Shown one piece after another: positions 57,801 to 64,000 of a DNA stretch of 64,000 nucleotides. Made by a program: the position numbers and the translations under genes. The notes below the pieces were generated by a model that was not told where the DNA came from, did no database searches, and saw only the letters and a program-made list of their open reading frames with translations. This DNA is from Angiostrongylus vasorum (taxonomy: Eukaryota; Nematoda; Chromadorea; Rhabditida; Metastrongylidae), in NCBI GenBank assembly GCA_018806985.1, contig JADANN010000465.1, positions 3,350,912-3,414,911 on the forward strand. The letters are read 5' to 3'. The stretch's first letter is position 1. Every line of letters begins with the position of its first letter.

Positions 57801-60800
57801 TGTGGCTACTGGAGCACAGGTATGGCTCTTGGTTCAGGTTTCCCTTAAATAAGTTAGGAAGTATTGTGCTTGAAAAAATTGTTTGTTGACCCAAAAATTT
57901 GGAAGTGCTTGCTTGTATTTTGTCAGTTGTGCTCTTAACAAGGTTGATATCGGATAGCACTTGTTTTTTCTCGAATTTCTTTTTGTTTCTAAGCTGTTCT
58001 GGAACGTAAAAGTACTCTGTTTCTCAGGTTGCGTTGAGATCACTGGAGATGTTGCTAAGTGTTATGAATGAGGCTGTATTAAAGCTACCTGACCTGGCTA
58101 TGAAATTCTTCCGTCTAGTGCTCTATCTGGTTGAGTTTTCCAGAGAGGCGTTGTCGATCATGTCAGCCGACCTCCTAGTTGCACTTTGTCGGTGCCTTCA
58201 GGTTGTGTTTAAACCCATTCCATTCCTTCATTAATAGATAAGGCACTTTTTTAGTACAACCATGAGGATGTTGAGATGTGAGCAAGCGGTTAATTGCTGA
58301 TATAGCCGTTAGAGTAAAAAAGAACTAGCTGAGAAAATGGCAAAGCAAAGGTCTCAGTTGGGGTGGTGGATAGCGCGTGAGCCCCGGAAAGGGTAATCAC
58401 GCGTTCGAAGTTGGCGTGGACTCCGGGTTTTGCAAATATGTCAGCCTCATTGTGATGATTGTACTTCACTTAAGACTGCCGTGGCCAAGTAATGGGCGGC
58501 ATACATAAGTTGGAACACTTCTTTGTTTTTATAATTGTTTTATATGTAATAATACATTGGGAGTTGGTTTTGATCGGCGAATGATCAGCGATAATATAAC
58601 AGCTCGCAAAAATCGATGTCTCTGTCGCCCTTGATGAAACTCATAAGTCGTAATGGATGCCATTAGTCGCTTTCCGATCAACAAAAAAGTCAGCTGCTAC
58701 ATTAGTAAAGGCCTGAGAACACTGTGTCACGGCTATATTGGGTTCTCAGGAAAGACCACGTCTAACCCGCATCCTACATGTCAATAAAGGAAAAAAGAAC
58801 GTTCCCGAAACAGTAGCCGAGCACAAACCCAGCAATCTGTTTAAATGACGTTTGCGAAAGGAAAAAACAGTCAGAGTTGGTTTTCGCCTTCCACGTGAAG
58901 TCGGTAGATCTTATTATGTGGTGTTTATTATAAAATATTTTTTCGACAAGTAGTGGACAAATACTAGTTTTTACTGGGTTGTCACTTATTGCACTGCTTT
59001 ATTTCAGTATTTGAGATTATGACAGTATTGCCGTTATCTGAAAAAATTGAGCAGCCTGAGTTATACGCCCAAACCTCATTCTCATATAACTGGTGTTTGT
59101 TGCTAATTTTGAAAGCATTTCGATTTGAAACCCACCAAAAACTGCTAAAATGTTCCCAGGTTGTCGACACAAGCGGTCGCCGTAGTTTGTGGATTTGGGA
59201 GAGGTTGAAAAAATCTAGGTTCACTCTAAGTCATCGCCTATGATATTGTATTGTTGAGCAGCTCCACTCCTTACGTGATATGCCATGTCTTCGTGTCAGT
59301 CTGATACATTTTGGTCGTAGAAGTTGGTGTGTCGAAGAAAAGGATTTGACTAGAAAGTCCCTGTTATCTATTCTTTACTAGTTTTTTTTTCCAATTCATT
59401 AACAATCCTTGCAATCTGCTTCGTTGCGAGGTCCTACACGATCATTTTATAGGTAGAATTGATTACCAACCGTTTGAGGTGTGTTGCATTCGGATCTAGC
59501 TTGTTTTCTTACATTCTAGAGCGGCACCCTTATGATGTTGAAGTTGCTAAACGAACTTCCTGACTAAAGAACTGAAACATATTTTTATAAAGCTTTGGAA
59601 TCGTCGTTTCTATGAACAGCTCGTAGTCTCAGATCGGATCTTAGTTGATTAGCCACTCATCTACAAAAAGATGTCTGTCTAGGATGTTGTGGCCATAGAC
59701 GGCATGTATTACAAATCATTTTAAGATATTAATCATTTTTTTCTTGGAAGTGATCCGAATCTTCATATGGAAGTGGAAAAGCTTCTCGAATTCAGCACAG
59801 AATAATGCCGTTATGGAGGTTTCAAAGAGAAACTATCTTATGTTTGTGGTCGATATCCGCATAAGTCCTACACGATTCGAATGCTTTTATTCCTTGAGCT
59901 GACTATAGTTTGCATAGAATCCTATCTGTATGTACAGGCTGGTGAGTAACAAGTTCTGGTGCTCTTTTCTTGGTGCTGAGACTGGAGACAGAGGTTAAAC
60001 AGGCGACTTTCAAGAATCTTCGTAGAAGTCAATGTGATGTGTAGCACTAATAGCATGTACGAGAAAACCTAATTCACCATTACCTCATGACAGTACCACG
60101 GCTAATAATAGTCCCATGATTTTTTCTATTTCTTTTTACTTGACCCGTCTTCACATTTACTGTGCGGATACCAGCACTTCTCACATTCAATTCGTTTCCT
60201 TGCATCGACTGTACACGAAGACCTTCCAACGTTACGTGTGGTTTCGGTTGTTGCTTGAAGATTTTTCATTTTATCGTGATTGTCGTAGAATGCTGGTTGA
60301 GTTGATTCCGCTTGAGTTCTGAGATAACCAGTCTAGAGTTTTCTAGCAGATTTAGAGCGTTCCCGCTTGGATTGCAGAGAGTGATGCTTTCCCAGACAAG
60401 TCGGGTACCAATTTCCCGACCCAGGAGGGATAAGAGGCTTGATTGGCACAGAGAGAAGTCGAACTAGTACCATGTTCGTGATGACAGACACCACTACCAC
60501 TATGCGGTCCCATGATTTACTTGTTTAATTTAATTGCTTGGATTTGGGCTCTGTCCATCATCATCGAGTAACCAGTCGGCAAATCACAGGACTTTGTTAT
60601 CATCACAGGAATTGCTGTTGTACTGAAAAAATAAATCGTAACTCACCAAATCTCCCTCATATCCACAATAGCTAACACTTCCAGTGATGACGACTTGAGA
60701 CAGCCCATGCACGGTGTATAGAGGAAAAATCACGCTCCAGGACCAGCACTCATTCCAAATCACCAGCATTTAGCACGTCAATGGGAGTAAAGATCCAGAG

Positions 60801-63576
60801 ACTAGTTGTAATCGATTCAAAGCGGATCCAGTCACCGCTTTGAATTATAGTTCCAGGAAGACCAAACAAACGTAGAAACCGCTAGGATACGTGACGACGA
60901 GATATACTTCTATGACATCAACGGAGAAACCTGGAATTTAAATAAATTTCAATCGCTATAGAAACAACTTGTTAAGGGCGCGTGTGGCGCAGTGAACGGA
61001 GGCGCCCTGCAACACACACGTGAAATCGATCATATCACCCACGGCCCACCAAGCCTTCCATCCCTCCGGGGTCGGCAAATTGGTACCAGGCTTGTATGGG
61101 AGGATAGCAGCACTGGCTCGATACATCGATAGGCCAACCGCGAGTCATTGTAAATGCCAGATGTACATTCAGTCACCTCCAAACGATGCTTAAAGAAGTT
61201 TGATCAGTGGCGAGAGCTTTGTCCTTTTTTTTTATGGAAATAACTTGTTAAGACATTTGCCTGTTTTATCACACAGGCCTCACATGGATTGATAATGTGC
61301 CTCCTTTTCACGTTAAAATATCCCAAATGTATCCCGAAGATATCCCAAATGCGTTACACACAATGTTCATGAGTATATAAATAGGTATGGTTGCGTATAT
61401 GTAGATGGTCCCATACCCATCGGTTCAAATAAAATTCTGCTACCAAATAACCTGAAAGGACATCGAAGACAATATGGTGTCATCTGTTGCATAAAAGGGG
61501 TACGTTGATTGCAGGTGAGGTCAGCAAGGTGTTCGAGTGCTGGTGTGTTTAGCGAGCTCCAACGATCGTAACGCCTAACGTGCTATCCATGTTTGTCCTG
61601 TGTAAATTATTGAAAATAACGTACCATAGGGAATCGTATAGGATGTGTGGTGTTGTTCGTACCATTCGCTCTATAGCGGGGTAGGTACAGCACTGGTGAC
61701 TCACTCGCAATCACAACTGCTACAAATAGTGCGAGAGGTTGACTGTTAGCTAAATTGGTACTTTTTTAATAAGGAACTTTAAGGGAGGAATGACATCACA
61801 GTATGGCTCAGAGATTGCGTGTACATCAATGGAAGCGCTTACCGAAATAGTCAATTACTTCACAATGATGAAACATCCGATTCCTCCGTTACTCGCCCAG
61901 CATTTCACGGAGACAATCCCAGTCAGTTAACTCGAAACACTTATTTTCAGTTAAAATCGGCATTAATAAATAAGTTGTTTTGTATCTTACGAACTCTGGT
62001 TGATGACTTAATACGAAGTTGGGTTTTTAGTTTCGAATAGCTAATGCTTCGAGTACTTCTTTTCCTCATAGCCTTTTTTCTACGTTGTGATTTTCACAGT
62101 CGAATTTTTTCTTTTGTTATTTTTGATTTGTGGTGAACTTCTTTCAGTTAGCGTTCGAAACTTGTTTGGAGAATAGCTGTGAGAATGCAGTGTTTAACGA
62201 CGCAGTTTCGTGTCTCTATAGTTTAATCTGCTTCGATAAGGTATTTATTTTTCACAAATATATATCTTATGTACCTCGGATACTGTTCAGTTTGCTATTC
62301 ATTTATCTGAAACTTAATACACAACGGCAGCGATTTGGTTATATCTGTAAATAGGTTCTTACGAACTGCCTTCTTTAGCTAACGCGGGGTTGGTATAGAT
62401 GTTCCTACTGTTGTTGTTGTAACCTCGCGTCGCTTAAAAAGGTCAATTTGTAAGAACATATTTACAGGTGTATCGATTATTATGCCGGGGTTTATAGAAA
62501 GTCGAACTTTTGAGCTGCTAAATGATTAGATTAATCGTGATATGGATGGTTATAGTTATAACCAGGTATCAAAAGTGATACAGCACCCATATATCGCTTG
62601 CTCTGAAGAATTTCTTCAAGGAACTCATATATGCCGGCGTAAAAACAAATGCTATGGGTCAGTGAAGGCTTAGTCATCTACACGCCAGTACGACCTGAAG
62701 CAGTTAATGAATTGAGTTCTAATGAGCATATCATGCCTTTATATGAGTTTAGAAGACAGTTATTTTCCTAAATGTTTGTTTCCTATTTTCTGCCTACTAC
62801 AATTTTTACGGGTAGGGTGTTATGCGAAACACAACCACAACGATGCTGAGATGTTTGCAAAACTCCGTACCGCAGGTGTCTAAGGTGAGGAACGAATGCG
62901 CTATTGTCTTTTCCGGGGAGTGGCGCGTTCACCACCACACCATGCGGGTCCTTCGTTTCGCCTGTGTCTCAGCTGGTTCTATCGATCAGTGCCATCATCA
63001 ATCACCCGTCAACGAGATTCATTAGAGGAGCCCACATCGGCATTGAATCCAATTAAGCTGAGGCTTCAGTTGGAATCACAATTTTACCTTTTTATTTTCT
63101 GTCTACTACAATTTTTACGGCAGGGTATTATGCGAAATAGAACCACAACGATGCTGAGATATTTACAAAGTGGGTTGAATGTTGATGTGGGCTCCCCCAG
63201 ATCAACCCCGTTGATAGATGATTGCTGATGGCACTGATCGATAGAACTAGCTGAGATACAGGCGAAACGAAGGACCCGCATGGTGTGGTGGTGAACGCGT
63301 TACTCCCCGGAAACGACAATAGCGCGTTCGTTCCCCACCGCAGACACCTGCGGTCCAGAGTTTTGCAAATATCTCAGCATCATTGTAGTTATTTTTTGTG
63401 CTAAAAGTTCCAGTGAAACTATTCAGCTGGCATTTGATCGTTTCGTTAATCAAATGGTGTCAAGTAAAAGCAATGAAGGAGTGTCGAACAAACTAAGAGA
63501 AGAGTTTGCGAAGTTGCTACCAGACGATCTGAAACCTGGGAGAAGAGAAAGGTGGGCAGTGTTTTTGATACTTTGA
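44160..63576 (+). CDS. XPO4: Exportin-4 (importin-beta family nuclear transport receptor)
   Basis: In-phase exons: 44160-44198, 44660-44755, 44878-45020, 45279-45420, 45495-45611, 45861-45977, 46086-46154, 46239-46316, 46814-46982, 47124-47408, 49579-49706, 49767-49953, 52485-52680, 52756-52845, 52913-53004 (end tentative), 53096-53207, 53305-53427, 56478-56622, 56707-56840, 57547-57663, 57736-57819, 58028-58201, 62148-62240 and 63427-63576. They give about 1,026 residues; vertebrate exportin-4 has about 1,150. Matches run the whole length: NVGKCIGTLIGPPNLVSAE and RREAEQLF at the start, CVLFQIAQMTGEIVLRDWVL, a VLSWNF-like ALSWNF, FWQEDLHWILLI in the middle, ILDPLGQRF, FLIPVLESCVSLM, and a helical C-terminus. 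Exportin-4 is a HEAT-repeat receptor that binds RanGTP and exports eIF5A and SMAD3. One exon between 53427 (phase 2) and 56478 (phase 0) is missing; a weak candidate starts at 55419. A donor at 63551 could also lead to a later last exon. Confidence 0.9.
44262..44545 (+). repeat. Family-B SINE in exportin-4 intron 1
   Basis: Full length: TATGGCGCGGTGGTGG, CATGGGATCGATCCC, CCAAGCCTTCCATCCTTCCG, GTCTTTGTAAAGGTCAGG, GGTTCATCAACACCGAGAGC and a TTTATCC tail. Confidence 0.78.
46440..46715 (+). repeat. Family-B SINE in exportin-4 intron 8
   Basis: Full length with intact family words (GGGATCGATCCCCGCGC, TGACCCACCAAGCCTTCC, GCCACCGCGAGTCAGTGTAA, GGGATTGATCAACGCCGAG). It ends near the exon 9 acceptor, about 100 bases upstream. 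Confidence 0.78.
47440..47585 (-). repeat. Family-A SINE just after exportin-4 exon 10
   Basis: The truncated minus copy begins about 30 bases after the donor at 47408 and includes GACATATTTGCAAAACTCCG (reverse body), CGAACCTCG and CTCTCAGC. The exon's frame remains open through it, which would give a false C-terminal extension if the intron were retained. Confidence 0.65.
47880..49345 (+). mobile_element. RTE-type non-LTR retrotransposon remnant
   Basis: Fragments of an endonuclease/reverse transcriptase polyprotein in three frames: KKDDLHDIGNYRPSC, a KKAFDPIEIEAVMEAL stretch, KRGVRQGYTISPKL, LHHLRFAEDILVI (the catalytic YADD-type motif degraded to FAED), PALTYASETWSLPKQDE and RSDMRQ. The order fits the reverse transcriptase domain and C-terminal half of RTE elements common in strongylid nematodes. 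Stops and frameshifts are numerous and the 5' endonuclease is absent, so it is inactive. It lies in exportin-4 intron 10. Confidence 0.82.
49365..49500 (-). repeat. Family-A SINE fragment at the end of the RTE remnant
   Basis: Minus copy of the 'ggcctccgtggcgcag' subtype (CCCTCCGTGGCGCAGTGTG, GTGGTTCGATCTGG) joined closely to the RTE 3' end. This is of interest because SINEs often borrow the 3' end of their partner LINE. Confidence 0.6.
50080..50285 (-). repeat. Family-C SINE fragment in exportin-4 intron 12
   Basis: Minus strand: CCACCAGGAAGCAAGG, GTTCTAGTTCCAGCACC, GGAACGCCTTAGGCTGGC and GATCAGCATTCTACGACATC, in family-C order. Confidence 0.55.
50395..50985. repeat. Two foldback (palindromic) elements in exportin-4 intron 12
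   Basis: At about 50540-50680 arms of roughly 65 bases read GCTGATGTTTCGGCGGATTT ... GATTGCTGTCAACTT and their complement, centred near 50615. At about 50727-50975 a second pair of arms (GACGCGAGGTTGGTACAGG ... CCTTCTCAGAGTC) is centred near 50855. Both share words with the 3' flank of the Penelope-like elements at 37.4-38.8 kb. Confidence 0.72.
51045..51135 (-). repeat. Fragment of the foldback/Penelope 3' family
   Basis: It contains AGTTGGTACAG, GGCGCCTTCGCTTTCGCCTT and CTTCAGAGTC. It is a single arm with no partner. Confidence 0.45.
51769..51830. repeat. (AT)31 dinucleotide tract
   Basis: Sixty-two bases of uninterrupted AT in exportin-4 intron 12. Confidence 0.97.
52100..52385 (+). repeat. 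Family-B SINE upstream of exportin-4 exon 13
   Basis: Full length: GCGTGGCGCAGTGGTCGG, GAAATCGATCCCCGCGC, CCAAGCCTTCCATCTCTC, GCCTCAGGGGGTTGATC and the tail TTTATCCTTTATCC. It ends about 100 bases before the exon. Confidence 0.78.
53430..54140. other. Intronic DNA of exportin-4
   Basis: I searched here by eye for the missing exon that should bridge the phase-2 donor at 53427 to the phase-0 acceptor at 56478. No convincing candidate was found in this part. Confidence 0.4.
54150..54430 (+). repeat. Degenerate family-B SINE
   Basis: Matches are patchy (GAGGTGGTCGCAGGCGGC, CAGGGTCGGTAAATTGCTATC, AGACTTGGGATGATAGCAGC, CTCAAACGATGCTCGCC) but in the right order. It is older than the other copies. 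Confidence 0.58.
54465..54840 (-). repeat. Family-C SINE, long form
   Basis: Minus strand order: GATAGCACAGTGGTAGTG, GTTCGATTCTGCTC, AAGCTTTTCATCCCTCCGGG, GAACGCTCCAGCCCGGC, CAGCATTCTATGACATTC, GTTGGAAGATCTTCGTGG and GGAACTGCTGGGATCGGCAC. It is nearly identical in layout to 39760-40140 and 60125-60510. Confidence 0.66.
54870..55280. repeat. Inverted family-A SINE pair
   Basis: A minus 3' part (54870-55005) is followed by a plus copy with leader (55010-55275, TAACATTGTGATTCTCACT, GACGGTTGATTGCTGATGGC, GCTGTGGTGTTGAACGCG). Confidence 0.66.
55285..56470. other. Exportin-4 intron with a weak exon candidate
   Basis: A TTTCAG acceptor at about 55418 is followed by an in-phase frame reading AQSTVALAERTATRDSFF. 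This is loosely like the expected segment of exportin-4, but no convincing donor follows. I do not include it in the gene model. Confidence 0.25.
56895..57275 (+). repeat. Family-D SINE-like repeat in exportin-4 intron
   Basis: Contains GGTGTCGGGCTGCGATGTACA, GGCAGGGTCTCCCAAGCTG, GGATCCACCACCGTCCTGGT, GTGGAGGTGACGACCTGC and CCCGCACAACCATTGAGG, with tail CCAAATAAGTAAGTAA. It directly follows exon 56707-56840. Confidence 0.68.
58255..58510 (+). repeat. Family-A SINE in exportin-4 intron 22
   Basis: Plus copy: GGTTAATTGCTGATATAGCC, GTTGGGGTGGTGGATAGCG (A box), CACGCGTTCGAAG (B box), GTTTTGCAAATATGTCAGCC and a 3' end AAGTAATGGGCGGC. Confidence 0.66.
58515..60120. other. Exportin-4 intronic DNA, nothing recognised
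   Basis: A few short frames only. The open frame at 58989-59243 lacks splice sites and similarity. Confidence 0.4.
60125..60510 (-). repeat. Family-C SINE, long form
   Basis: Minus strand: GCATAGTGGTAGTGGTGTC, GGTACTAGTTCGACTTC, AAGCCTCTTATCCCTCC, GGAAATTGGTACCCGACTTG, GAATCAACTCAACCAGC, CGTAACGTTGGAAGGTCTTC and GTGCTGGTATCCGCAC. Confidence 0.66.
60970..61230 (+). repeat. Family-B SINE in exportin-4 intron 22
   Basis: It starts GGGCGCGTGTGGCGCAGTG (A box), with the B box degraded to GAAATCGATCATATC. It continues with CCCACCAAGCCTTCCATCCC, TCGATACATCGATAGGCC and CCAAACGATGCTTAAAGAAG, and ends GGCGAGAGCTTTGTCC after losing about 25 bases near its 3' end. Confidence 0.75.
61235..62140. other. 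Exportin-4 intronic DNA, nothing recognised
   Basis: No exon or repeat copy was recognised between the family-B SINE and exon 62148-62240. Confidence 0.4.
62350..62525. repeat. Foldback element in exportin-4 intron 23
   Basis: Left arm GTTCTTACGAACTGCC...TTTAGCTAACGCGGGG, with GGTTGGTATAGATGTTC next to it, and right arm CCTCGCGTCGCTTAAAAA...TTGTAAGAAC are imperfect complements. The outer part (CGATTATTATGCCGGGGTTT) matches words at 17870 and 50410. It is a member of the foldback/Penelope 3' family. Confidence 0.62.
62785..63395. repeat. Family-A SINE cluster ending 30 bases before the last exportin-4 exon
   Basis: A minus copy with leader (62785-63080) and a minus 3' fragment (63085-63165) are followed by a plus copy with leader (63166-63395). 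The plus copy ends GCATCATTGTAGTTATTTTT, and the acceptor TATTCAG of the last exon follows at 63426. The cluster fills most of intron 23. Confidence 0.72.
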
Positions 63577-63579
63577 AAT

Positions 63580-64000
63580 AAGCAAGTGCTACTGGTTAAT
63601 TCTGTAGTCCAAAAATTCAATAAGTGGTTTATACTGTTTAAATTAGGTCTCAGGCAATTCCTGTAGGTATATAGGTGTTGTTTTATCATGTGCTGCACAA
63701 GTCAAAATGGGAAATGTTTTGGGTTGAGTGAGCAGTCAGAGTACATTAAATTCACGCAGAGGAAGGGAAAACTATAAGAAAACTGGCTTCCGTTCCTAAA
63801 CGTTCAAATTAACCCATCCGAAAAACGGCCACCTTACAAAATGGTAGCGAAGGTCAAGTAACAAAAAAATGCGGGCTTATTACCTCCCCCTCTCGCCTCT
63901 CATACACAAGAAGGGCGCTTCTGTGAAAAATGTCTCGGCTGGCCACCAGCGTGTGCAAAGGGAGAGATCGGAAGGAAGAATCCTTGGATTTGGTGCAGCA
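63580..64000. other. Downstream flank of exportin-4
   Basis: If the donor AG|GTGGGC at 63551 is used, a further short exon could lie here or beyond the window. Otherwise this is the 3' UTR and flank. No domain is seen. Confidence 0.35.

Overview
This looks like a window from a nematode genome, most likely a clade V (strongylid/hookworm-like) parasite. The base composition is AT-rich. Most introns end in TTTCAG or TTTTAG. Two genes have a free 3' splice-acceptor sequence just before their start codon, as expected for spliced-leader trans-splicing. Introns and intergenic DNA are packed with tRNA-derived SINEs, an RTE-type LINE remnant and Penelope-like element ends. There are no bacterial operons, no CRISPR array and no canonical tRNA or rRNA gene. 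All gene models were built by hand from splice signals, reading phase and remembered family similarity. No alignment was run.

Four protein-coding loci are supported. (1) 2462-4096, minus strand: a two-exon, about 418-residue basic protein of unknown function with an N-terminal hydrophobic segment. (2) 28207-32732, minus strand: an orthologue of CCDC51/MITOK, the mitochondrial potassium channel subunit. Its eight 3'-most exons are clear and its N-terminal exons are tentative. (3) 36021-43498, plus strand: mitochondrial ATP synthase F1 gamma subunit, seven exons, 297 residues, essentially complete. (4) 44160-63576, plus strand: exportin-4, at least 24 exons spread over 19 kb, with one internal exon not securely found. 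Two isolated exon-like segments (8867-9004 plus, 25315-25630 minus) are reported with low confidence.

Layout: 1-28 kb is mostly gene-poor DNA with the hypothetical gene, scattered SINEs, a 40-bp minisatellite (14.9-15.2 kb), a possible LTR (26.15-26.89 kb) and a (TA)45 tract. 28-33 kb holds the CCDC51 gene, whose last intron contains two SINEs and a displaced copy of ATP synthase gamma exon 3. 36-43.5 kb is the ATP synthase gene; its third intron carries a head-to-head pair of Penelope-like ends. 44-64 kb is exportin-4, whose introns host SINEs of all families, foldback elements and an RTE remnant.

The most interesting observation is that one family-B SINE at 29475-29760 carries, at its 3' end, a copy of the end of intron 2 and the start of exon 3 of the ATP synthase gamma gene 7 kb away. 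The SINE bodies share private variants and similarity stops at the SINE 5' end, which is the pattern of a SINE 3' transduction. The copy also preserves the empty site of a later family-A SINE insertion in the parent intron, which defines that SINE's ends and a 12-bp target-site duplication. ATP synthase gamma and CCDC51 both act at the mitochondrial inner membrane; exportin-4 is a nuclear transport factor, and I see no functional link that explains the neighbourhood.
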